DNA from: Candidatus Aenigmatarchaeota archaeon | GTDB lineage: Archaea; Aenigmatarchaeota; Aenigmatarchaeia; CG10238-14 | NCBI GenBank assembly: GCA_025058005.1 | Contig: JANXDN010000001.1 | Span: 1-20,282, forward strand | Direction of reading: 5' to 3' | Length of the DNA stretch: 20,282 nucleotides | Shown here: one piece after another, positions 1 through 6,613 of the stretch | How positions within the stretch are numbered: position 1 is the first letter of the stretch | Layout of the letters: the number at the start of each line of letters is the position of its first letter | The notes under the pieces: model-generated | Seen by the model: the letters and a program-made list of their open reading frames with translations, nothing else | Told to the model about the DNA's origin: nothing | Databases searched by the model: none | Program-made: the position numbers and the translations under genes

Positions 1-220
1 AGCTAATGATAACCCGTCTGAAACAGCAAACAAAATATCCGACTTTTTAATCGCCACGAGTGGTAATGCAAATTATGGTTTGCCTGCGATATTGATAGAA
101 GCAGATCAAAGAGCAAAACTTAGGCAAGAAGATTTGGAAATTTTTTATTATGATTTAATAAACAAATCTGGTAATCTTTCGATTACACTCAAGTTAAGAA
201 GAGAAAGTAGACCTTTTTAA
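1..220 (+). CDS. C-terminal fragment, possibly NurA-like nuclease
   Basis: An open frame enters from the left edge (codons from base 2) and stops at TAA 218-220, giving the last 72 residues of a protein. The segment contains a glycine-leucine-proline turn followed by an I-E-A-D and then A-K-L, and later an amphipathic acidic helix. That arrangement resembles the C-terminal part of the archaeal 5'-3' nuclease NurA, which works with the HerA translocase in DNA end resection. The catalytic N-terminal region lies outside the window, so the assignment is tentative. Its stop overlaps the stop of the convergent minus-strand gene by four bases. Confidence 0.5.
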   Translation, partial: ANDNPSETANKISDFLIATSGNANYGLPAILIEADQRAKLRQEDLEIFYYDLINKSGNLSITLKLRRESRPF

Positions 221-912
221 CTAAAGACGCCTATCGGCACATTATTTAGTTTCATATAAGTAACTTTGCCTTCAATATAAACCAAGTTGTTTCTTCCTTC
301 TATTATACCCTCGAAATCGAAGAGTTCCAGCTTATCTTTTTCTAGTGTGGCTGGTGTTTTCAAACCTGCCCAGCTCAGACTACCCCCAACTTCATTGAAA
401 GATATCACATCCTTTTTAACATTAGTTATTTTGTATTTTGTTGGCCTACCGACCATCTTAAAAGAAATCTCTGTTTTGTTCATGCAAATATTATCTATGC
501 ATATATCATTAGTTTTGCCTTCTAACATCAAACTATCTTGGGAGTAAAAAACCTTGCCTTTGAAATTCGAGCTTGTTATAGTGACATCGCTTTTGAATGT
601 CAAACTCATTTCACTCAAAGTTGCTTCTTCTGGTTTCAAAGTAATAGAAAATTGGGAATCTTCCAAATTCAATTGTTTGCCATTCATAGCAGCTGGGTTA
701 ACAGCATTGAGTTTCATTTCTATTTTACTTGCTTTGTTGTTTTTTACAGAACTCATTTTTCCTGTGAGGTTTTTGAAAAAGTTTCCTATGAAACTTAGCT
801 TGTCTTTCAGTTTTGACTCTTCCAAGAATTTTTTTCCTCGGGGGGAAGCTAGAAACAAAGCGACAAGCACAAATACTGCCAACAAAGTTGCTATTACTTT
901 ACCTCTCTCCAT
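217..912 (-). CDS. Membrane-anchored hypothetical protein
   Basis: This 231-residue protein starts at ATG 912-910. Residues 6-23 form a single hydrophobic segment preceded by E-R-G-K, so it is either a signal anchor or an uncleaved signal peptide. The remainder is hydrophilic, rich in lysine, serine and beta-prone stretches, and probably sits outside the membrane as a beta-rich domain. A cysteine pair near residues 137-142 (C-I-D-N-I-C) could form a disulfide. The purine run GAGAGAGG directly before the ATG and a TATA-like box about 39 bases upstream suggest a very short leader. I do not recognise the family and propose no function. Confidence 0.8.
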   Translation of the reverse strand: MERGKVIATLLAVFVLVALFLASPRGKKFLEESKLKDKLSFIGNFFKNLTGKMSSVKNNKASKIEMKLNAVNPAAMNGKQLNLEDSQFSITLKPEEATLSEMSLTFKSDVTITSSNFKGKVFYSQDSLMLEGKTNDICIDNICMNKTEISFKMVGRPTKYKITNVKKDVISFNEVGGSLSWAGLKTPATLEKDKLELFDFEGIIEGRNNLVYIEGKVTYMKLNNVPIGVFS

Positions 913-946
913 CCTCTCTCATTAATTTTATTGGTAAAATAACAAT

Positions 947-957
947 ATATTTATATA
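947..957. promoter_or_regulatory. Overlapping divergent TATA boxes
   Basis: The AT-rich block 947-957 reads as a TATA box on both strands. On the plus strand, TTTATATA at 950-957 lies about 26 bases before GTG 978/981 of the DUF1512 gene. On the minus strand, TATAAATAT (947-955) would start transcription near 925, giving a leader of about a dozen bases for the gene starting at 912. Positions are read from the sequence; promoter activity is inferred. Confidence 0.5.
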
Positions 958-977
958 AGTTATTTACCTTAATTGAA

Positions 978-2195
978 GTGGTGTTTGTATTGTCTGACAT
1001 CTTGCAATTATTAATTGGTCAAACTGATGGAGGAATATTTGGGCAAATAATAAATATCATAATTCTTTTACTGTTTTTCTCTCTATACTCAAAAATAATA
1101 CTTCAACAAACTCTCATGAAATTAGAGCAAAGCGTAATACAACTTGACAAAATAGCCTTAAAGGCAGAGAATGAAGTTTTAAAGAAATTAAAAAATGTGG
1201 ATAAAAAAACCAGAAAGAGTATAAAAAGGTTCTTGGAATTTTATGCTATACCTCCTGTAAGCCTAGATCCATTTGGACTAGTGAAAAAATATGACCATAT
1301 TATAACTCTTGAAAAAAAAAGGTTCAAGTATTTTGTTTCTCAAATAGCACCTCATGCAAGCGAGGAAGAAAGGGCAAACATTGTTATGGGTTTATCCGGA
1401 GCTATAGAGTTAAACATGTTGAGAAAGGTTGTTCGTCATTATGTTGAAACTATTAAAAAAACGAAGAATTTTAGTTTGATATTTATTGTTCAACTCCAAC
1501 TTCCCTTTATTGAAAGGATTGCCAAATCTTTGTTAAAAGGGACTGAGGCTTTGACAAACGGTTGGCCTATTGGTGATGGTATTGGTCCTTATGTGGCGGC
1601 GAAACTTGCTGAAAATGAAAAAGTCTATGAAATTGATGAAGAAACTGTGTCTGTGAGAAAAAAATACAAGAGTAGGGAATTAATAATAATCAAAGCCAAA
1701 GGTCCTGGTGGTAGAACGGGCAATCCTGGCAAAGCTTTAAAGAAAATAATAGAGAAAGAAAAAATAGCAAAGATAATCACGATAGATGCTGCGGCAAAAT
1801 TAGAAGGCGAAAGGACTGGTGAAGTGGCTGAAGGTGTTGGCGTTGCTATGGGGGGTATTGGAGTTGAAAGATATGAAATAGAAGAAATTGCTGTTAACAA
1901 TAACATACCTCTTGATTCAATAATAATAAAGATGGGGCAAGAAGAGGCCATAATGCCTATGGCGAAATCTATACTTGACGCTTCTAATGAGGCTATAGAG
2001 TTGGTTTACGAAGCTATAGATAGAACTGAAGAAAAAGGGAAAATTGTTATAATTGGTGTTGGTAATACTTGCGGCATTGGAAATAATTCAAAAAATTTGG
2101 ATAAAGTAGAAGAATTGATAAAATCTAATGCTAAAAAGTTGGAGTTAGAAGAAAAGGCTAAGAAGAAGAAGTTCAAAATACCTTTGTTTGAATGA
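978..2195 (+). CDS. DUF1512 family archaeal protein
   Basis: The protein matches my knowledge of DUF1512, a conserved archaeal family of unknown function, typically around 370 residues. From GTG 978 it has 405 residues. It opens with a hydrophobic membrane segment at about residues 22-37 and a helical stretch, then a soluble region. Conserved-looking glycine-rich elements include N-G-W-P-I-G-D-G-I-G-P, G-P-G-G-R-T-G-N-P-G and V-G-N-T-C-G-I-G-N near the end, which look like a ligand or nucleotide-binding surface. The tail is strongly basic. The frame stays open further upstream, but GTG 978 (or GTG 981, TTG 990) sits at leaderless distance from TTTATATA at 950-957, so the upstream extension, which overlaps the divergent gene, is rejected. 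Four bases separate it from the convergent nitroreductase. Confidence 0.85.
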   Translation: MVFVLSDILQLLIGQTDGGIFGQIINIIILLLFFSLYSKIILQQTLMKLEQSVIQLDKIALKAENEVLKKLKNVDKKTRKSIKRFLEFYAIPPVSLDPFGLVKKYDHIITLEKKRFKYFVSQIAPHASEEERANIVMGLSGAIELNMLRKVVRHYVETIKKTKNFSLIFIVQLQLPFIERIAKSLLKGTEALTNGWPIGDGIGPYVAAKLAENEKVYEIDEETVSVRKKYKSRELIIIKAKGPGGRTGNPGKALKKIIEKEKIAKIITIDAAAKLEGERTGEVAEGVGVAMGGIGVERYEIEEIAVNNNIPLDSIIIKMGQEEAIMPMAKSILDASNEAIELVYEAIDRTEEKGKIVIIGVGNTCGIGNNSKNLDKVEELIKSNAKKLELEEKAKKKKFKIPLFE

Positions 2196-2199
2196 GATG

Positions 2200-2712
2200 C
2201 TAAACTTGTTTTACTAAATCATTAAGCTTTCTTCTTGGTTTTTTAGTTGGTGCTTCAGCAGGATAGCCTATGGGTATAATAGCTACTGGTCGTAAATTGT
2301 CAGATAGTTCTATTATTTCTGAGATCTTCTTCTCATCAAAAGCCCCTATCCATACACTTCCTAAACCCAAAGCTGCGGCTGCTAGTTGAACATATGCTGC
2401 TGAAATTGTTGCGTCTTGTAAAGCATAAAATTCTCCTCTTTCGCCATACCATTTCATCGAGCGTGAAGGATTTGCACAAAAAATCAAAACCACATCTGCC
2501 TCCTTAATAAAATCTTGGTTATAGGATGCTTTGCAAATCATTTGTTTCTTTTTTTCGTCTCTTACTAAAAATATTTCGAAAGCCTGTAGATTGCCAGCAG
2601 AAGGTGCTAGGTTAGCTGTATTTAGGAGTTTTAGGAGTTTTTCTTCTTCAATTTTTTTGCTCAAAAATTTTCTTATTGAACGGCGCTTTTCGACAACCTC
2701 AAAAAAATCCAT
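2200..2712 (-). CDS. Nitroreductase family flavoprotein
   Basis: A 170-residue protein of the FMN-dependent nitroreductase superfamily. Its N-terminus has the R-R-S-I-R-K-F signature that contacts the FMN phosphate, followed by A-N-L-A-P-S-A-G-N-L-Q near residue 33. The mid-region A-A-A-A-L-G-L-G-S-V-W-I-G and the late I-P-I-G-Y-P-A-E are also typical. Members form homodimers that use NAD(P)H to reduce nitro groups, quinones, flavins or iodinated compounds; the substrate here cannot be read from sequence. Length is normal for the short single-domain members. It starts at ATG 2712, 26 bases from the central AT block shared with the divergent lipoprotein gene, and is probably leaderless. Confidence 0.92.
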   Translation of the reverse strand: MDFFEVVEKRRSIRKFLSKKIEEEKLLKLLNTANLAPSAGNLQAFEIFLVRDEKKKQMICKASYNQDFIKEADVVLIFCANPSRSMKWYGERGEFYALQDATISAAYVQLAAAALGLGSVWIGAFDEKKISEIIELSDNLRPVAIIPIGYPAEAPTKKPRRKLNDLVKQV

Positions 2713-2734
2713 AAGAATAATTTGTTGAGAGAAA

Positions 2735-2744
2735 TATTAATAAA
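2735..2744. promoter_or_regulatory. Symmetric divergent TATA element
   Basis: The block TATTAATAAA in the 52-base gap between two divergent genes lies about 26 bases from both start codons (ATG 2712 on minus, ATG 2765 on plus). It reads as a TATA box on either strand (AATATTAAT is nearly self-complementary), so one element could drive both leaderless genes. Spacing is observed; function is inferred. Confidence 0.5.
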
Positions 2745-2764
2745 AGATTTTACATAAAAATATT

Positions 2765-3610
2765 ATGCCAAAAAATTTATTTCCGATAATATTTCTTACT
2801 GTCTTATTTTTCTTATCGGGCTGCACCCAACAAGGAGGAAGAAGTGGTGGGGGAACAAACGGTTTAATAATAGAATCCTTTGGACCTGTTATTAGTGAGG
2901 TTCAACCTGGTGATAGTGTTGATATAGTAGCTGTACTAAAAAATGTGGGAGGTCACGAAGTAAGAGATATACAAGTAAGTTTGTATGGCTTAGGTGACTG
3001 GAATTATGTTTTAACTAGTCCTCCGCCATCAAGCCTTGCACCTGCTGATCCTACCGGAAGGGGGGAGGTAGAAACGGCGGAAGTTGTTTGGACTGCTACT
3101 GCACCTTCTTATAGAACCGGTATAGAAAATCAGGAATTTGAAATGGTAGCTTATTATACTTATTCAACATCCGCTATAGCATATATCAAAGTGGCTACAG
3201 AAAGCTATATCAAGAGTTTTCCACATGCTGAACAACAAAATAAAATAAATGAATTGGGTGTAAAAATGGAAAAGTATACTGATGGTCCTATAAGTGTAAC
3301 GTTTTCTGCCCCTTCAAAAATAGTAAAAGCTGATTCAAGACAGTTAAGAGTGACGATAAATATTCAGAATGTAGGTGGAGGTAGTTTAGTGAATAATGAA
3401 TTAGACATTAATATAGTTACACCTGGTAGATCAAATAACTGCAACCAAATGAGAGCTAAATTAATACAAGGTAAAAGTAAACAAATTACATGTCTCGTCG
3501 ATGTAAGTTTAGGTGAAGGTTGGGATAACATACCGGTAGAAGTGCATGTAGAAAATTACAGATATAAGGTTAGTGCTACTTCATCTATAAGTGTCTCGCC
3601 GGTTGTGTAA
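2765..3610 (+). CDS. Secreted lipoprotein with CARDB-like domains
   Basis: A 281-residue exported protein. Residues 5-17 are the hydrophobic core of a signal peptide ending in L-S-G-C, a lipobox with Cys20 as the expected lipid-attachment site, followed by a glycine/serine linker. Two beta-rich units follow: roughly 33-145, starting with P-G-D-S-V-D-I-V-A-V-L-K-N-V-G, and 170-280 with a similar I-N-I-Q-N-V-G-G-G-S-L pattern. Both resemble CARDB/COG1361 adhesion-like immunoglobulin-type domains of archaeal surface proteins. Two cysteines at about 218 and 234 may form a disulfide. It is likely anchored on the outer face of the membrane; its ligand is unknown. The start is leaderless relative to the shared AT block. 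Its stop is four bases from the end of the M50 protease gene. Confidence 0.85.
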   Translation: MPKNLFPIIFLTVLFFLSGCTQQGGRSGGGTNGLIIESFGPVISEVQPGDSVDIVAVLKNVGGHEVRDIQVSLYGLGDWNYVLTSPPPSSLAPADPTGRGEVETAEVVWTATAPSYRTGIENQEFEMVAYYTYSTSAIAYIKVATESYIKSFPHAEQQNKINELGVKMEKYTDGPISVTFSAPSKIVKADSRQLRVTINIQNVGGGSLVNNELDINIVTPGRSNNCNQMRAKLIQGKSKQITCLVDVSLGEGWDNIPVEVHVENYRYKVSATSSISVSPVV

Positions 3611-3614
3611 AAAT

Positions 3615-4799
3615 CTAAATTATACTATAAATTGTTTTTATTATTTGTGGGCCAAAAATATTGAACAAAACTAAAACTAAAACTAAAACAGAAATCAAGT
3701 TGCTAATTTTTTTACCTTTTTCTTTGAAGAAATGTTCACACACAGCTTCCAACATTAATCCCCCATCTAATGGTTTAAGTGGAAATAGATTAAATATGCC
3801 TACACCCAAATTCAAAACAAACACCCAATATATTAAACCTTCTATCCATTGCAGCGTTATTAAAGTGGTTTTGGAGACGCTACCATACTTTGCTAAAAAG
3901 CTAGCATAGGTGTATTCAATGTAAGGATTTTTTATGCCTATTAAAGCTCTTCCTGTTTCGTGATCTTCTATGGTTTGTATCTCGTAAACCGAAGTTGTTG
4001 TTTCTACTATAATTTTTTCGCCGGGTTTTATATTTTGCATAACCTTGGACAAATCTTCTATTGTCTTTATTTCTTGCTCGTTTATTCTAATTATTACGCC
4101 AGTTAATCCAACCTTTTCGGCATAAGAACCCTCTATCAGCGACTCGTAATTCACACCGGAAGGTACTAGAAATATAGATAATAGCTTGCTTAATCCTAAA
4201 ATTAGTAAAAACAAGATGCCTGCGACTATTAAATTAGCAAAGCTTCCGCCTGCAAATATTCTGAGCTTGCTTATTGTGTTTTTTCTTTTTAACTGTTTTT
4301 CGTTAGGCTCAACAAAAGCTCCTGGTAAAATAATAAATAGCAATAAACCGAAAGATTTTATTTGAACTTTTTCTGCTCTCGCCATTAAAGCATGCATTGG
4401 TTCATGCGCCAACATAACCACAAACACAGAAATAATCCAATACCAGAACGGCACTCCTAGAATAAAACCTGGCATTTTAACGCCTTCTACAGAAGGTAGA
4501 ACAACTTTTAATGCCGAATCGCTTGCTTTTTTAGTAAAAATGTTATAAGTCGAATTCAACAGAAGGTAAACCCCGTACATAGAGGCGAATACAGAAATCG
4601 CTATGCCTATTATGCCAATTGTTTTTAGTGTTTTTTCATGTTTTGCAGCAAAATCATAGATGAATTTTTTACCTTTGGTGCTTTTTTTTATTATTAAACC
4701 TGACTTGAATTCTATGTTTTTTCTATCTTTGTATATGAGTATGGCTAAAACCAAAAGAAAAACTATGACGGAAATTAATTCAAAATTCAATTTTTTCAC
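3615..4799 (-). CDS. M50 family site-2 protease with PDZ domain
   Basis: A 394-residue polytopic zinc metalloprotease that cuts substrates within the membrane. The HExxH motif H132-E-P-M-H136 lies in a transmembrane helix, and the third metal ligand is in L-K-P-L-D-G-G (Asp at about 345) near the C-terminus, preceded by the family's N-x-x-P pattern (N-L-F-P). Between them is a PDZ-like domain at about 210-275, including S-Y-A-E-K-V-G-L. Hydrophobic helices occur at 8-22, 60-82, 118-131, 150-162, 187-210, 322-338 and 370-390. The GTG at 4799 overlaps an AAAGGTGA Shine-Dalgarno-like sequence; TTG 4790, five bases after it, may be the real start and removes three residues. The substrate is unknown; the family often releases membrane-bound regulators. 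Confidence 0.9.
   Translation of the reverse strand: MKKLNFELISVIVFLLVLAILIYKDRKNIEFKSGLIIKKSTKGKKFIYDFAAKHEKTLKTIGIIGIAISVFASMYGVYLLLNSTYNIFTKKASDSALKVVLPSVEGVKMPGFILGVPFWYWIISVFVVMLAHEPMHALMARAEKVQIKSFGLLLFIILPGAFVEPNEKQLKRKNTISKLRIFAGGSFANLIVAGILFLLILGLSKLLSIFLVPSGVNYESLIEGSYAEKVGLTGVIIRINEQEIKTIEDLSKVMQNIKPGEKIIVETTTSVYEIQTIEDHETGRALIGIKNPYIEYTYASFLAKYGSVSKTTLITLQWIEGLIYWVFVLNLGVGIFNLFPLKPLDGGLMLEAVCEHFFKEKGKKISNLISVLVLVLVLFNIFGPQIIKTIYSII
3666..3689. repeat. CTAAAA hexanucleotide microsatellite
   Basis: Three exact CTAAAA units (3671-3688) flanked by CAAAA and CA lie inside the last membrane helix of the M50 protease. On the coding strand they encode alternating Val-Leu pairs, so gain or loss of one unit would add or remove two residues without a frameshift. 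Confidence 0.7.
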
Positions 4800-4816
4800 C
4801 TTTCTATGTTTTATGA

Positions 4817-4824
4817 ATTAATAA
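4817..4824. promoter_or_regulatory. Divergent TATA-like element
   Basis: ATTAATAA lies about 26 bases before ATG 4848 of the GTPase gene, and its complement lies about 26-30 bases before the start of the M50 protease gene. The layout repeats that of the element near 2739. Function is inferred from spacing only. Confidence 0.4.
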
Positions 4825-4847
4825 GTTTAAGAAATTATTTTAAATTT

Positions 4848-5612
4848 ATGAGCAAGTTTTCGAGGGTAATAAAACATTATTGGGGGATAATTAAAAGGGT
4901 AATAGATGAAGTTGATGTGGTTTTAGAGGTTTGCGACGCAAGAATGCCGAAAATAAGCAGAAACAGAAAAGTGGAAGAAATGGTGTGGAAAAGTGGGAAA
5001 AAACTTGTTTTAGTATTCAACAAAACCGATTTATGTGATTACAAGAGTCGTAAAAATGGTGAAAAAAATTCTGTTTGGGTTTCTTGTAAAAATAGAATGG
5101 GTTTAGGTAGGTTAAGAAAAATTTTAAATGAAATCAAAGGCGATAAAAGTCAAATAAAAATTGGTGTTTTAGGTTATCCTAACACCGGAAAATCTTCATT
5201 AATAAACTCGCTTGTCGGTAGAAAAAAGGCTTTAACCTCGCCCGTGGCAGGATTTACCAAAGGTGTGCAATGGGTTTCTGACGGAAGAGGTTTATTTTTT
5301 TATGACACACCTGGTGTTATTCCGTTTGATGAGAAAGATGAGGTGAAAAAAGCTTTAATAGGAGCTGTTTCCCCTCAAGATATTAAAGATATTGAGAAGG
5401 TTGCAGAAAAAATTGTGGAAATGTTTCTCAAAAGAAGAAAGTGTAAACTTGAAAATTTTTATAAAATTTCAATAAATCAAGAAACGCCTCAAGAAATATT
5501 GGAAATGATTGGTAGGAAAATTAACTATCTGAGTAAGGGGGGTTTGGTGGATATAAATAGGGTTTGCGTAAGGGTAGTAGATGACTGGCAAAGAGGTAGA
5601 TTAAAATTTTGA
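4848..5612 (+). CDS. Circularly permuted GTPase, YlqF/RbgA-YawG type
   Basis: A 254-residue P-loop GTPase with motifs in permuted order G4-G5-G1-G3. Numbered from ATG 4848: D-A-R at 30-32, N-K-T-D at 58-61 (G4, guanine specificity), V-S-C-K at 78-81 (G5), G-Y-P-N-T-G-K-S-S at 109-117 (G1/Walker A), and D-T-P-G at 153-156 (G3). The G2 region is A-G-F-T-K. Proteins of this class act in ribosome assembly (RbgA, Nog2 and relatives), and a large-subunit role is the natural inference. The reading frame also has an ATG at 4806, but ATG 4848 gives an N-terminus typical of the family and leaderless spacing from ATTAATAA. Its TGA overlaps the TTG of the next frame. Confidence 0.92.
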   Translation: MSKFSRVIKHYWGIIKRVIDEVDVVLEVCDARMPKISRNRKVEEMVWKSGKKLVLVFNKTDLCDYKSRKNGEKNSVWVSCKNRMGLGRLRKILNEIKGDKSQIKIGVLGYPNTGKSSLINSLVGRKKALTSPVAGFTKGVQWVSDGRGLFFYDTPGVIPFDEKDEVKKALIGAVSPQDIKDIEKVAEKIVEMFLKRRKCKLENFYKISINQETPQEILEMIGRKINYLSKGGLVDINRVCVRVVDDWQRGRLKF

Positions 5613-5758
5613 GACTTTTAGAAATTTTTACTGCTTTATGTTTAGTTGCGTTTTTCATTTGCTTCAACATAAGCTTGTTTTTAACCGAAAATTATTTTCT
5701 CGTTTTCTGGAAGCAAAAGGATTTAGAAAAAATAAACAAAATTTTGGATTTTTTTTAG
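5609..5758 (+). CDS. DUF1461 membrane protein, N-terminal part (frameshifted)
   Basis: A 49-codon frame begins at TTG 5609, whose last two bases are the first two of the upstream TGA, with AGAGGT about ten bases earlier. It encodes a hydrophobic helix (about residues 5-25), then N-Y-F-L-V-F-W and a charged amphipathic stretch ending I-L-D-F-F. It stops at TAG just after a run of eight T (5749-5756). With one T skipped, the frame continues as R-E-D-L-Q-L into the downstream DUF1461 frame. I read this as the N-terminal membrane helix of one gene broken by a +1 frame change, not as an independent small protein. Confidence 0.6.
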   Translation: MRLLEIFTALCLVAFFICFNISLFLTENYFLVFWKQKDLEKINKILDFF

Positions 5759-5771
5759 AGAAGATCTACAG

Positions 5772-6212
5772 TTGAATTTCTTGAATAATGATGAAATATC
5801 TCACTTAAAAGATGTTAAAAATATTTTGAATGTCGTTATGATTGTGAAAGATTTTTCTCTTGTTTTGTTTGTTTTTGGTTTTTCCTTTTTGCGCATAAAA
5901 AACAGACAAAAAAATGCCTTAGATTACACATTCATTATTTTGATTGTGGTGATGGTGTTTTGTGGTGTTTGTGTAATATGGTTTGATGATTTTTTTATAA
6001 TATTTCATGAAATATTGTTTCCACAAGGAAATTGGATGTTTCCGCCTAGCAGCGAGTTAATAAAGTTGTTTCCGAAAAGTTTTTGGTTTAATGTGTTTTT
6101 ACATTTTATGTTTTTGTGTTTTTTTGAATTGACACTTGTTTTTGTAATAAAAAATGTATATTGCAGGAGCTGGGATTTGAACCCAGGCACCGACTCACGG
6201 ACTAGGTCCTGA
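5772..6212 (+). CDS. DUF1461 integral membrane protein, main part
   Basis: This frame matches the core of DUF1461 (TIGR01906-type integral membrane proteins, function unknown). Near the start it has the family-like E-I-S-H-L-K-D-V-K motif. Three hydrophobic helices follow (about 19-41, 50-70 and 107-127), with the loop F-H-E-I-L-F-P-Q-G-N-W-M-F-P between the second and third. The only starts in this frame are weak (TTG 5772), and family proteins have another N-terminal helix, which is present in the preceding frame. The natural gene is therefore probably 5609-6212 with a shift at the T8 run. The last 17 codons run antisense through a tRNA gene, so the C-terminal residues after N-V-Y look accidental. 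Confidence 0.75.
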   Translation: MNFLNNDEISHLKDVKNILNVVMIVKDFSLVLFVFGFSFLRIKNRQKNALDYTFIILIVVMVFCGVCVIWFDDFFIIFHEILFPQGNWMFPPSSELIKLFPKSFWFNVFLHFMFLCFFELTLVFVIKNVYCRSWDLNPGTDSRTRS

Positions 6213-6247
6213 ACCTAGCGCCATTGACCAGACTAGGCGACTCCTGC
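6162..6247 (-). tRNA. tRNA-Leu (anticodon CAG)
   Basis: The minus strand folds into a complete type II tRNA of 86 nt. It has a 7-bp acceptor (GCAGGAG with CTCCTGC), a 3-bp D stem (GCC/GGC), anticodon stem CTAGG/CCTAG around loop TTCAGGA (anticodon CAG), a long variable arm, and T stem CTGGG/CCCAG around TTCAAAT. The discriminator base is A, as expected for leucine. There is no intron, and CCA is not encoded. A TTTAAAAT-like box lies about 25-35 bases upstream of the 5' end. Confidence 0.97.
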
Positions 6248-6613
6248 CCTATTAAATATAATAAGAAGTTAATGAAAAATTTTAAACAAAATTCTAAAAG
6301 GGGGTTTTATTTCTATTAAAGTTGTTCAGATATTTCCTGCTACACATAATTTTAGACTTTGTAGAGACTCTCATATGCTCTTTCTTGCTAACAGAAGTTG
6401 TTTTTCAAGTTTACTTCGACGATATTTTCTAATAAGGAATACCATTAGGTTTATACAGAACCTATGATAACTATTAAAAAACAAAATCTCTAAATTGTTT
6501 CTTCAGAATTATTTTTTATTAGATATACATTGGCGCTAGAGAAAGTAAAAAATGGTGGGATGTAAAAAACAAAAATATGAAGTGATAAAAAATAATTATT
6601 AAAGTGATTAATT
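6248..6613. other. Intergenic gap of 366 bases, no gene seen
   Basis: No open frame longer than about 30 codons with a plausible start, and no tRNA or box C/D signature (no UGAUGA with a matching CUGA), is visible. The left edge holds the tRNA promoter. A 6-bp hairpin with a 7-base loop (stem 6446-6451 with 6459-6464) is the only clear structure. The right edge holds AT-rich sequence and an AGTGATT element at 6604-6610 that serves the glycosyltransferase start. A small unrecognised RNA cannot be excluded. Confidence 0.5.

Noticed and set aside
813..977. Upstream extension of the DUF1512 frame
   Set aside because: It overlaps the divergent gene and its promoter; GTG 978 or 981 fits the TATA spacing and family length.
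1625..1951. Minus-strand open frame of 108 codons
   Set aside because: It is antisense to the conserved DUF1512 region and has low-complexity composition with no start signal.
6430..6470. Thirty-codon open frame in the 6248-6613 gap
   Set aside because: It has no ribosome binding site or composition supporting coding, and its length is expected by chance.
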